In this document: positions 6,673-13,116 of the stretch, piece by piece
How positions within the stretch are numbered: position 1 is the first letter of the stretch
How the letters are laid out: the number at the start of each line of letters is the position of its first letter
Assembly: GCA_002373715.1 (NCBI GenBank)
Contig: DFLI01000095.1
Span: 1-13,145, forward strand
DNA: 13,145 bases
Direction: 5' to 3'
Origin: Bacteroidales bacterium UBA3623
GTDB taxonomy: Bacteria > Bacteroidota > Bacteroidia > Bacteroidales > UBA932
Notes under the pieces: generated by a model
Told to the model about the DNA's origin: nothing
Databases searched by the model: none
The model's input: only the letters and a program-made list of their open reading frames with translations
Program-made: the position numbers and the translations under genes

Positions 6673-6703
6673 CAAAGGTAGACTAAAAAAATTAAATGTA
6701 CAA
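6673..6703 (-). promoter_or_regulatory. Promoter of the DUF5686/araC-type operon
   Basis: On the minus strand TTG (6703-6701) and TACCTTTG (6680-6673) are 20 bases apart, matching the Bacteroidota TTG-N20-TAnnTTTG pattern. The spacer is AT-rich. The upstream element starts 5 bases after the stop of the dehydrogenase gene, so the DUF5686 and AraC-type genes can be expressed apart from the lipid operon. The predicted leader is about 50 nt and contains the 6622-6650 hairpin. Confidence 0.75.
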
Positions 6704-6707
6704 TAGC

Positions 6708-7520
6708 TTAGCTGTACAAGTAGCGTAAAAGCGCCAATTTGGACTTTTCGGGAAGGAAGCGGACCAGGGCTCCCACGGCGGCGTAATCTATTCTGGGGAT
6801 AACGCGGATGCGCATATTTTTGCGCCTGAGCTGCTTCAGGATGGCCTTTCCAATAACGTCGGGGGACATTCCGCCCAATTCATCGGCCTCAATCTTGAGG
6901 AGGTTTTTGTCCATTTGGGCGCGGTAGGGAGAATCGGGATCTTTGGCTGCCTGGTTCAGTTTTCGGGCCCCCGTGAAACCGGTGGCGACGTCTCCGGGCA
7001 GGATGCTGCAGCACTGGATGCCGGTGCCTTTGAGCTCCAGACTTAAGGACTCGGACAGGGACAGCAGGGCCGCCTTAACCGAGGAGTAGAAGCCCTGGAA
7101 AGGAAGCTGCAGGATGGCCATCACCGAGGTGACGGTGATGATGCGCCCATGGCCTTGTTTGCGGAATACAGGCAGGCAAGCCTGTATGGTTTTGAGCGCT
7201 CCGAAGTAGTTGGTTTCAAATTGACTGCGAGCCTCTTCCTCAAGCGTTCCTTCAATGGGGCCGTAAATGCCGTTTCCGGCGTTGCAAACCACGGCGTCAA
7301 GCCTTCCCTCCTGGGCTACAATCTGGGCCACGACGGCTTCCGTAAGGGCGACGTCGTTCACGTCCAGCTTAACGGCCGTTACGCCTTCAGTGGGCTCTTC
7401 CAGCGTGCCTCGGCGGCTGCCGGCATACACTTTCATGCCGGCCCTGGCCAGCAGACGGGAGGTGGCTGCGCCAATTCCGCTGCTGCCACCGGTAACCAAT
7501 ACTACTTTTACTTCTTCCAT
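6708..7520 (-). CDS. Short-chain dehydrogenase/reductase (classical SDR), last gene of the lipid operon
   Basis: This 270-residue classical SDR has an intact Rossmann fold and active site. It has TGGSSGIG at 10-17, LDVND at 52-56, NAG at 80-82, N104, S132, and Y145-x3-K149 in FYSSVK. SRR at 35-37, after the second strand, suggests NADPH rather than NADH. Overall it resembles the retinol dehydrogenase/17-beta-hydroxysteroid dehydrogenase type of SDR (GPIEGTLEEE, FETNYFGALKTIQACLP, ILPGDVATGF), a group that includes lipid ketoreductases. Its place after three lipid-biosynthesis genes, with a 13-nt overlap to the acyltransferase, points to reduction of a keto group on a long-chain lipid precursor. 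One possibility is 3-ketosphinganine reduction in sphingolipid synthesis; this is inference, since no serine palmitoyltransferase gene lies in the window. The ATG at 7520 is the natural start because MEEVKVVLVTGG places the first strand correctly. Confidence 0.92.
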   Translation of the reverse strand: MEEVKVVLVTGGSSGIGAATSRLLARAGMKVYAGSRRGTLEEPTEGVTAVKLDVNDVALTEAVVAQIVAQEGRLDAVVCNAGNGIYGPIEGTLEEEARSQFETNYFGALKTIQACLPVFRKQGHGRIITVTSVMAILQLPFQGFYSSVKAALLSLSESLSLELKGTGIQCCSILPGDVATGFTGARKLNQAAKDPDSPYRAQMDKNLLKIEADELGGMSPDVIGKAILKQLRRKNMRIRVIPRIDYAAVGALVRFLPEKSKLALLRYLYS

Positions 7521-8374
7521 AACTCAGAACGGAGGGTGAAGGATTCGGGTAAGGGCATATCATAGACGCTCTTCCGGAGGAAAGTTTTGAATTCCTCGTC
7601 GGAAAGAGTGTCCAACTTTTCTACAGGGATGGTTTCTCCTATGCCCACGCGGGGATGGGTGTGCCGCTTGTTGTATACCTCATGGAAGAGGCGAATGAAG
7701 CGCACCCGGTAGTCGATGAGGCCCAGAGCATAGTAGAACCAGGAATTGCGGTCGAAGAAACGGATGGGAACCACCGGTACGTGGGCTTTCCGGATGAGCC
7801 GGATGGCCGCGTCCTGCCATTCCCTTTCGCTTATAATCCAGCCTTCCCGGGGCTTGAGGTCTGCCACGGCTCCTGAAGGGAAGATGGCCAGGGGCTCTCC
7901 CTCCCGGATTTGCTGGAGGGCGCTTTTGATGCCATTGATGCTGGTAGCGGTGGTGTTCTTTGCGGTGGTGGTGGGATTCACCAGGATGAAGTTGGGTCTG
8001 AGGCCCTTGAACCACATGAGGAATGCGTTTACCAGCACCTTGGTCTTGGGACGGGCATGGCCCAGAATGTCCACCAGGCAAATGCCGTCTATGTGACCGT
8101 AGATATGATTGGCAATGGCAATGAAGGCGCCTTCGGGCAGGTTTTCCAGCCTTTCGGCATGGCCGATGGCAAAGTCTATCTGGGCATCGTCCAGAATGCC
8201 TTTTGCAAACTCGGGACCGTCGGGAGTACCCGCCGCACCCACATCGAAATGGGTTTTGTTGGCATGATCTATCCCCGTCACCTTCATGACAAGCCGATAC
8301 AGAACTCTCCCTAACTTTCCTTTAAAGATGGGGGAGAGCTCCTTACCGGCTTCTTCGGGTGTGATGGCGTACAT
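7508..8374 (-). CDS. PlsC-type lysophospholipid/aminolipid O-acyltransferase
   Basis: This 288-residue protein belongs to the PlsC/LPLAT superfamily, which transfers fatty acyl groups to a hydroxyl at the inner membrane. Catalytic motif I is NHIYGHID (89-96): H90 and D96 are five residues apart rather than the usual four. The second glycerophosphate-binding motif is FPSGAVADL (165-173) in place of the usual 'EGTRS'. VPVVPIRFFDRNSWFYYALG (199-218) is the conserved late strand. From memory, this combination resembles the branch acting in ornithine or glycine lipid synthesis (OlsF C-terminal domain, OlsA/GlsA type) and hemolysin-associated acyltransferases more than housekeeping PlsC, but that needs an alignment. 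The start ATG overlaps the preceding gene's stop (TAATG) and the 3' end overlaps the SDR by 13 nt. No clear membrane segment is visible, so it is probably peripheral. Confidence 0.88.
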   Translation of the reverse strand: MYAITPEEAGKELSPIFKGKLGRVLYRLVMKVTGIDHANKTHFDVGAAGTPDGPEFAKGILDDAQIDFAIGHAERLENLPEGAFIAIANHIYGHIDGICLVDILGHARPKTKVLVNAFLMWFKGLRPNFILVNPTTTAKNTTATSINGIKSALQQIREGEPLAIFPSGAVADLKPREGWIISEREWQDAAIRLIRKAHVPVVPIRFFDRNSWFYYALGLIDYRVRFIRLFHEVYNKRHTHPRVGIGETIPVEKLDTLSDEEFKTFLRKSVYDMPLPESFTLRSELWKK

Positions 8375-9081
8375 TACTGCTTCTTTACCGGAGGATCAAT
8401 GGTGGAGAAATACTTGGCGTCCCTGAAGAAGCTCACAATATAGAACACGAACAGCAGCAGGGCTATGGCCACCGTAATGTAGTCGAACAGGCCCACACTG
8501 AAGTTGTTGTGGAACAGCACCACATCCTTTTTCCAAAGCCGCAGCCAGGGAACGTACATGAAAATGATGTTGACAAGGGCCAGAATGATTCGGAATTCGG
8601 TGGGTCCCAGGCCGCCATAGGTGAGACGCATTTCTCCCTTCAGGTGGCAGTCTATGTATACGTAGATGCTGAGCATGAAATAGCCCACCAGGGCCAGCAT
8701 GGCAAAACTCATGTTCACCATGGGGCTGCAACCCACGCCTATGAACATAATGGTTTCGTTAATGACGTCTACGTTGTGGTCTATGAAGAAACCGTAGGTT
8801 TTGCGCTGGGTGTTGCGAACGCGGGCCAAACTGCCGTCCAGAGAATCTCCGAACCAGTTAATGAAAAGGCCCAGGCAGGCCAGCCACAACCAGTGGATGT
8901 TCAAATTGGAAAGGGCATAACCCGTAGCCATTACCAGGGCACCCAGGAAGCCCACGAAGGTGAGCATGTCGGAGGTAACCCAGGAGGGCATTCTTTCGGC
9001 CAACCAGACCAGAATTTTCTTTTCAGAGGCGCTCAGAATGGAAGTTTGAATGCGAGCGGCTTGCTTTTTTTCTTCAGACAT
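8374..9081 (-). CDS. CDP-alcohol phosphatidyltransferase family membrane enzyme
   Basis: This 235-residue integral membrane protein has the complete family motif D79-x2-D82-G83-x2-A86-R87-x9-G97-x3-D101-x3-D105 (in GDSLDGSLARVRN, then GFFIDHNVD), so metal binding and catalysis should be intact. The family displaces CMP from a CDP-activated alcohol with a second alcohol, making phosphatidylglycerophosphate, phosphatidylinositol phosphate, phosphatidylserine or similar lipids. Hydrophobic stretches around 40-57, 62-77, 111-137, 160-180 and 196-222 suggest five or six membrane segments. The head group cannot be told from sequence. The usual 'NxLT' near the first membrane segment is SDMLTFVG here. 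It sits between an N-acyltransferase and an O-acyltransferase gene, overlapping the first by 8 nt and the second by 1 nt. This suggests a head-group step on the lipid that operon makes, rather than housekeeping PgsA. Confidence 0.91.
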   Translation of the reverse strand: MSEEKKQAARIQTSILSASEKKILVWLAERMPSWVTSDMLTFVGFLGALVMATGYALSNLNIHWLWLACLGLFINWFGDSLDGSLARVRNTQRKTYGFFIDHNVDVINETIMFIGVGCSPMVNMSFAMLALVGYFMLSIYVYIDCHLKGEMRLTYGGLGPTEFRIILALVNIIFMYVPWLRLWKKDVVLFHNNFSVGLFDYITVAIALLLFVFYIVSFFRDAKYFSTIDPPVKKQ

Positions 9082-10063
9082 GTTTTTCTTTTAAGGTTTG
9101 AAAGCGTTTCAGGAGCTTGCGCAGGTGCAGTTTACCGTGAGACAGGAAACTCTCCAGGTGGCGCTCGCGCTTCTCCGGATACAGATCCTCGAAGTTAATC
9201 ATAATGCCGGAATCGTATACATCTCCGAACTCGTCGTTGATGCCGGTTCCGAAATAATCCATAGAAGGAGAAAGATTCATGTAGGTGTTTACCAGCGGGG
9301 GAATGAAGACTCCCATTTTGGTAACTTCGGCTTTAAGAACTTTGTAGCCTTCTTTGAAGTTCAGTCCTCTGAACAGCTTGGAATACCGGCGGGGATTCTC
9401 CACCTTCACTTCCTTGCGGATGCGGATGAGGCGGCTGTTCTTGCCGAAATATTTGCGAAGGAACACCATAATCATTTCGCGGGCCTCGGTGGGGTATCCG
9501 CGGTAGATGGTGGCCTTGCCAAAGAAGTATTTGATTCTTCTGTTATAGAGAACGCCGATGGCGGCAATGCCGTCAAAGAGGTTGTCCAGGGCATAGAGGC
9601 TCTTGGCGCCGGCTTTGGAACTCTGGTATTCTACGGAAACGAAGCTGCGACCCAGTTCCAGGGTGTAGGGGAGATAATCCCTGAGGAAGCGCTTGGAGAA
9701 CTGGAACATGTGGGAAGAAGTGAGGTAGGGCTGGCCGAAACGGTCGAACACGGCCTGGTCGCAGAGGCAAAAGCGGTAACCGCCAATGATTTCCTGGGCG
9801 TCCGGGTCCCACAATACCAGCTGTTTATAGCCGTAAGCCGGATTGGTGTCGAACATGTCTATGTCCAGTTCCATACCGGTGCCGCCGCCGTCGTTGCGAA
9901 AGGCTATTTCCCTTAACCTGCCTATCTCCCTTAGCACGTTCACCGATTCCGGACCCACTACATACAACTCGTTTCCGGCGCGGTTGGTTTTGCGCAGGAG
10001 AGTCTTCTCGTTGAGCTCAGACAGCAAAGCTTCCCTTTCTACGGGTGCTATGATAGGTTTCAT
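9074..10063 (-). CDS. GNAT-type N-acyltransferase of the hemolysin/OlsB/GlsB group
   Basis: The product has 329 residues from the ATG at 10063. The first 210 residues have the pattern of the GNAT fold used by N-acyl amino acid synthases and acyl-homoserine-lactone synthases. It has LREIAFRND (49-58), an acidic run LDIDMFD (66-72), the strand LVLWDPDAQEIIGGYRF (82-98), ELGRSFVSVEYQ (136-147), and FFGKATIYRGY (180-190). Proteins of this group move a fatty acyl chain from acyl carrier protein to an amino group, giving ornithine, glycine or serine lipids. Recently described bacterial ceramide synthases also have a GNAT fold, so that is an alternative. The C-terminal 120 residues are basic and end in KLLKRFQTLKEKHV. 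The frame is open to a TTG at 10075, but the ATG at 10063 is preferred, giving a leader of about 20 nt. It is the first gene of the lipid operon. Confidence 0.85.
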   Translation of the reverse strand: MKPIIAPVEREALLSELNEKTLLRKTNRAGNELYVVGPESVNVLREIGRLREIAFRNDGGGTGMELDIDMFDTNPAYGYKQLVLWDPDAQEIIGGYRFCLCDQAVFDRFGQPYLTSSHMFQFSKRFLRDYLPYTLELGRSFVSVEYQSSKAGAKSLYALDNLFDGIAAIGVLYNRRIKYFFGKATIYRGYPTEAREMIMVFLRKYFGKNSRLIRIRKEVKVENPRRYSKLFRGLNFKEGYKVLKAEVTKMGVFIPPLVNTYMNLSPSMDYFGTGINDEFGDVYDSGIMINFEDLYPEKRERHLESFLSHGKLHLRKLLKRFQTLKEKHV

Positions 10064-10084
10064 GGTTTTGTACAAATACGCTTG

Positions 10085-10116
10085 CTAAGATAGGCCAATT
10101 TTGCGACAATAACAAA
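10085..10116 (-). promoter_or_regulatory. Promoter of the lipid operon
   Basis: On the minus strand TTTG (10116-10113) and TATCTTAG (10092-10085) are 20 bases apart. The downstream box differs from TAnnTTTG at one position. The predicted leader to the ATG at 10063 is about 20 nt. The element is interleaved with the plus-strand promoter at 10100-10130. Confidence 0.6.
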
Positions 10117-10130
10117 AATTTGTACCTTTG
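10100..10130 (+). promoter_or_regulatory. Promoter of the gtrA-like/alarmone hydrolase/phosphatase operon
   Basis: TTTG at 10100-10103 and TACCTTTG at 10123-10130 are separated by 19 bases, an exact match to the Bacteroidota pattern. The ATG at 10137 begins 7 bases after the box, so the mRNA should have almost no 5' leader. Confidence 0.75.
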
Positions 10131-10136
10131 TAAAAT

Positions 10137-10625
10137 ATGAGTCGAAAAAAGGAAATATTCGGCAAGTTCGTCATGTTCACCCTGACGAGCATGGCAGGCA
10201 CCATTATAGACCTGGGCCTGCACTGGCTGCTGGCCAGTTATGCTTTTGACGGCTCATATTGGGGCAGTTTCTGGATTGCTCCCACCATCTCCTTTGAGGT
10301 GGCCACCCTGGCCAATTTCTTCATCGCTTATTACCTGGTGTGGAGAGAGCGCGTTTCCAAACCCGGAAGCATGCGCTCCCTGCTCCGTCACCTGGCAGCG
10401 TACAATGCTACCTGTATAGGCGGGTATATTATCAAATTCGTGGCCATGCAGGGCTTCCACTTCCTCTTTGTTTCCATGAACTGGCTGCAAGACTGGTCGG
10501 TGGAACCGGTGTTCTGTAACCTGATGGGCCTGTGCTTCTCGGGCATCTTCAATTTTGTGATGAACGAGTTTGTCATCTTCAACAAAAACAAAGTAAAAAC
10601 GGATTATGGCGAACAAACCGATTGA
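10137..10625 (+). CDS. GtrA-family membrane protein
   Basis: This 162-residue protein has four hydrophobic segments at about 8-33, 46-68, 87-113 and 124-148 and fits the GtrA family, small inner-membrane proteins first described as helpers that move lipid-linked sugars in O-antigen glucosylation. Family features are FGKFVMFTLTSMAGTIIDL at the start, ATLANFFIAYYLVWRE in the second helix, and IFNFVMNEFVIFNK at the end of the fourth helix, followed by a short basic tail. No glycosyltransferase gene is adjacent, so the sugar partner, if any, is elsewhere. The ATG at 10137 is chosen because the next in-frame ATG (residue 13) would remove part of the first helix. The 3' end overlaps the alarmone hydrolase gene by 20 nt. 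Confidence 0.9.
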   Translation: MSRKKEIFGKFVMFTLTSMAGTIIDLGLHWLLASYAFDGSYWGSFWIAPTISFEVATLANFFIAYYLVWRERVSKPGSMRSLLRHLAAYNATCIGGYIIKFVAMQGFHFLFVSMNWLQDWSVEPVFCNLMGLCFSGIFNFVMNEFVIFNKNKVKTDYGEQTD

Positions 10626-11190
10626 TACTGAGCTGCTGGACCGCGCAATCATCTTTGCCGTGAAAGCACATGCCGGCACAGAGCGCCGGGGAAAAGGTTT
10701 CCCTTATATTGTCCATCCCATGGAGGCTATGGAAATAGTGGCCACCATGACGCCGGACCTGGAACTGCTGGCTGCCGCTGCCCTGCACGACACCGTAGAG
10801 GATACGGACGTGACGGTGGAGCAAATCTGCCAGGAGTTCGGGGAGCGCGTTGCCTCCCTGGTAGCGGCCGAAAGTGACGTGGTGATGGAAGGCATCTCGG
10901 AGGAAGACAGTTGGCATGCCCGTAAGCAGGCGGCCATTGACCGGCTGGCCAAGGCCCCTCACGACGCCAAAATAGTGGCTCTGGGAGACAAGCTGTCCAA
11001 CATGAGGGCCATCGCAAGGGATTATGCCGTCCAGGGAGACAAACTCTGGTCTCTGTTCCATACTAAAGACCCTAATGAGCATGAATGGCATTACAGAGGC
11101 CTGGCCAATTCCCTGAGGGAACTGTCGGACACCTTTGCTTTCAAGGAGTTTGAGACTCTCATTAACCAAGTTTTCCCTCCCAAGGCATGA
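10606..11190 (+). CDS. MESH1-like small alarmone hydrolase (HD domain (p)ppGpp 3'-pyrophosphohydrolase)
   Basis: This 194-residue cytoplasmic protein is a stand-alone RelA/SpoT-type HD domain, the length of known small alarmone hydrolases, with no synthetase or regulatory domain. The metal and substrate residues are all visible: RRGKGFPYIVHP with H37, HDTVED with H61, D62, E65 and D66, and GDKLSNMR with D128 and N132. The C-terminal part (HYRGLANSLREL) also fits the family. Members remove the 3'-pyrophosphate of ppGpp, and some animal MESH1 proteins hydrolyse NADPH, so the physiological substrate is not certain. The gene starts 20 nt inside the gtrA-like gene and ends in an ATGA overlap with the phosphatase gene, so all three are almost surely one operon and translationally coupled. 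A lone hydrolase would lower alarmone levels set by a Rel enzyme elsewhere. Confidence 0.92.
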   Translation: MANKPIDTELLDRAIIFAVKAHAGTERRGKGFPYIVHPMEAMEIVATMTPDLELLAAAALHDTVEDTDVTVEQICQEFGERVASLVAAESDVVMEGISEEDSWHARKQAAIDRLAKAPHDAKIVALGDKLSNMRAIARDYAVQGDKLWSLFHTKDPNEHEWHYRGLANSLRELSDTFAFKEFETLINQVFPPKA

Positions 11191-12947
11191 ACCACATTAC
11201 ACAGCATCTCAAGAAGAAAGGCACCTGGGCCGGTTTAATGCTGGTGATTGTTGCCGCCGTTACGCTGGAGGCAACGTCCCTTGTCCAGTATTATTTCTCT
11301 CAGCAGGGCATTAAGGAAGAAGCCACTGCCCGTGCCCAGAGCCAGCTGGAAACATCCCGCAGCCAAATCATGGACATCGTGAACCAGACGGAGGCTGCCG
11401 TTCGCAACAGTGTCTGGATTGCCCAGTGGTGTCTGGATGTGCCGGACAGTCTCATCCGTGTGGCTCAGCGAGTAGTGGAAGACAATCCGGTGGTGGTGGG
11501 CTCTACCGTTGCCATGGTCCCTGGCTATCTTAAGAAATATCCTCTCTTTTCCCCTTACGTCTGTGAAGGGCCGGAGGGGCTGGAGTTCAAGTCCCTGGCC
11601 ACGGAAGATTACGATTACCCTTCCCAAGAGTGGTTTGTGAAGCCTATGAAACTGGGAGAGGGCTACTGGTCGGAACCTTATGTAGATGAAGGGGGAGGAG
11701 AAATCCTCATGACCACCTATTCGCTGCCCATCCGGGACAAGAAAGGGGAGATTGCCGCCATCCTGACGGCCGATATTTCCTTGGACTGGCTCACCGATAT
11801 GGTGGGAGATATCAAGGTATATCCCAATGCCTTCAGCATGGTAGTGAGCCGGGATGGACAGATTATGGTGTGCCCGGTGGAAACCCTTGTCATGAATTCC
11901 ACCGTGCATGAAGCCGCCAGGGCTATGGATGACGCCGATGGCATAGCGGCCCTTAATCAGGCCATGCTGTCGGGACAGTCGGGCAATATGTCCGTCCGGG
12001 AGAAGGGAAAGACCAGCCTGGTGTTCTTCTCGCCCATTGAGAAAACCGGCTGGGCTATGTCCATCGTCATTCCGGAGGATGAGGTGTATGCCGGTATCAG
12101 GAGGGTGGGCTTAATGGTTACCCTGCTGCAGATTCTGGGTATCTTCATGATTGTCCTCATTATCCGCTCGGTGGCCAAGAATCAGGAAAAGTATAACAAC
12201 CTCAATTCCCAGAAGGAGCGTATGGAGAGCGAATTGCAGGTGGCCAGCAACATCCAGATGTCCATGGTCCCTAAGATCTTTCCTCCATTCCCCCATAGAA
12301 GCGATTTGGACATGTCGGCCTCCCTGGTGCCCGCCAAAGAGGTGGGAGGAGACCTCTATGATTTCTTTATCAGGGATGAGAAGCTGCATTTCTGCATAGG
12401 AGACGTTTCCGGTAAGGGCGTTCCTGCGTCCCTCCTCATGGCCGTTACCCGTACGCAGTATCGTACCCTGGCCACCCATTACGACAGCCCTGCCCACATT
12501 GTAACGTCCATCAACGACGGCATGTCGGACATGAATGAGAACAACATGTTCGTCACCTTCTTCTGCGGTGTACTGGATTTGAAAACCGGCCTTCTGCAGT
12601 ACTGCAATGCCGGCCACAACGCCCCGTACATTCTGACGGACGCCACTAGGGAGTTGGACGTCAAGCCCAACTTGCCGCTGGGCATTATGGAGAATTTTGC
12701 CTATGAACAGCAGGAAGTGGTTATGCGTTATGACGACGCCCTATTCCTGTTTACAGATGGCCTTAACGAGGCCGAGAACGAGACGTGCGAGCAGTTTGGC
12801 GATGAGAACATCCGGGCCGTCTTGCACACCCGTCGGGATGCCGAGCATCACCTGAAGGCTATGCAGCAGGCTGTGGCCGATTTCCGCGGGAATGCCGATC
12901 AGAACGACGACCTCACCATGCTCTTTATTCACTATTTGAAGAAATAG
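11187..12947 (+). CDS. dCache-domain sensor with SpoIIE/RsbU-type PP2C serine phosphatase
   Basis: This 586-residue inner-membrane protein has a first membrane helix at about 14-34 and a periplasmic double-Cache sensing domain at about 38-305 (EWFVKPMKLGEGYWSEPYVD, TTYSLPIRDKKGE, AILTADISLDWL). A second helix follows at about 307-327, then a coiled-coil linker at about 330-358 and a cytoplasmic SpoIIE/RsbU phosphatase domain to the end. Metal-binding motifs are intact: EVGGDLYDFF with D389, GDVSGKGVPASLL with D406, LFTDGLNEAE with D524, and NDDLTML with D574/D575. There is no HAMP domain, so the signal passes straight through the linker. The family dephosphorylates serine or threonine on anti-sigma-factor antagonists (STAS proteins) or similar partners; no such partner is in the window. 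The start overlaps the alarmone hydrolase stop by 4 nt. The ligand is unknown. Confidence 0.94.
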   Translation: MNHITQHLKKKGTWAGLMLVIVAAVTLEATSLVQYYFSQQGIKEEATARAQSQLETSRSQIMDIVNQTEAAVRNSVWIAQWCLDVPDSLIRVAQRVVEDNPVVVGSTVAMVPGYLKKYPLFSPYVCEGPEGLEFKSLATEDYDYPSQEWFVKPMKLGEGYWSEPYVDEGGGEILMTTYSLPIRDKKGEIAAILTADISLDWLTDMVGDIKVYPNAFSMVVSRDGQIMVCPVETLVMNSTVHEAARAMDDADGIAALNQAMLSGQSGNMSVREKGKTSLVFFSPIEKTGWAMSIVIPEDEVYAGIRRVGLMVTLLQILGIFMIVLIIRSVAKNQEKYNNLNSQKERMESELQVASNIQMSMVPKIFPPFPHRSDLDMSASLVPAKEVGGDLYDFFIRDEKLHFCIGDVSGKGVPASLLMAVTRTQYRTLATHYDSPAHIVTSINDGMSDMNENNMFVTFFCGVLDLKTGLLQYCNAGHNAPYILTDATRELDVKPNLPLGIMENFAYEQQEVVMRYDDALFLFTDGLNEAENETCEQFGDENIRAVLHTRRDAEHHLKAMQQAVADFRGNADQNDDLTMLFIHYLKK

Positions 12948-12958
12948 GGCACAATATT

Positions 12959-12989
12959 TTTGCAGATTCGGGAATAACTGCTATCTTTG
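12959..12989 (+). promoter_or_regulatory. Promoter of the tRNA-Cys gene
   Basis: TTTG at 12959-12962 and TATCTTTG at 12982-12989 are 19 bases apart, an exact match to the Bacteroidota pattern. Transcription should start just before the tRNA at 13002, leaving a very short 5' leader for RNase P to remove. No terminator is visible between the phosphatase stop (12947) and this promoter, so readthrough is also possible. Confidence 0.78.
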
Positions 12990-13001
12990 CATTCCCGTTT
13001 T

Positions 13002-13072
13002 GGTACTATGGCCGAGTGGTTAGGCACAGGTCTGCAAAACCTGCTACAGCGGTTCGATTCCGCTTGGTACCT
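13002..13072 (+). tRNA. tRNA-Cys (anticodon GCA)
   Basis: All cloverleaf parts can be drawn. The acceptor stem GGTACTA pairs with TGGTACC (one G-T pair) and the D stem is GCC/GGC. The anticodon stem CAGGT/ACCTG encloses the loop CTGCAAA with anticodon GCA. The variable region has 4 bases, and the T stem AGCGG/CCGCT encloses TTCGATT. The discriminator base is T (U73), an identity element of cysteine tRNA. CCA is not encoded (CTCA follows), so it must be added after transcription. The gene has its own promoter and terminator. Confidence 0.98.
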
Positions 13073-13081
13073 CAAATAAGT

Positions 13082-13116
13082 CCCCGGACAAATCTGTCCG
13101 GGGCTTTTCTTTTTTG
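13082..13116 (+). terminator. Intrinsic terminator of tRNA-Cys
   Basis: A perfect 9-bp GC-rich stem, CCCCGGACA (13082-13090) with TGTCCGGGG (13095-13103), closes an AATC loop and is followed by CTTTTCTTTTTTG. It starts 9 bases after the tRNA 3' end. The last 29 bases of the window (13117-13145) show nothing I can assign. Confidence 0.93.

Noticed and set aside
6616..6675. Extended start of the DUF5686 protein at TTG 6675
   Set aside because: This codon is part of the -7 promoter box and would place 20 extra residues before the signal peptide.
6678..6723. Possible terminator for the dehydrogenase gene (two TGTACA copies around AGCTAAGCT, then a T-rich run on the minus strand)
   Set aside because: Pairing needs a three-base bulge and a very small loop, stems are AT-rich, and the T run overlaps the DUF5686 promoter spacer; too weak to call.
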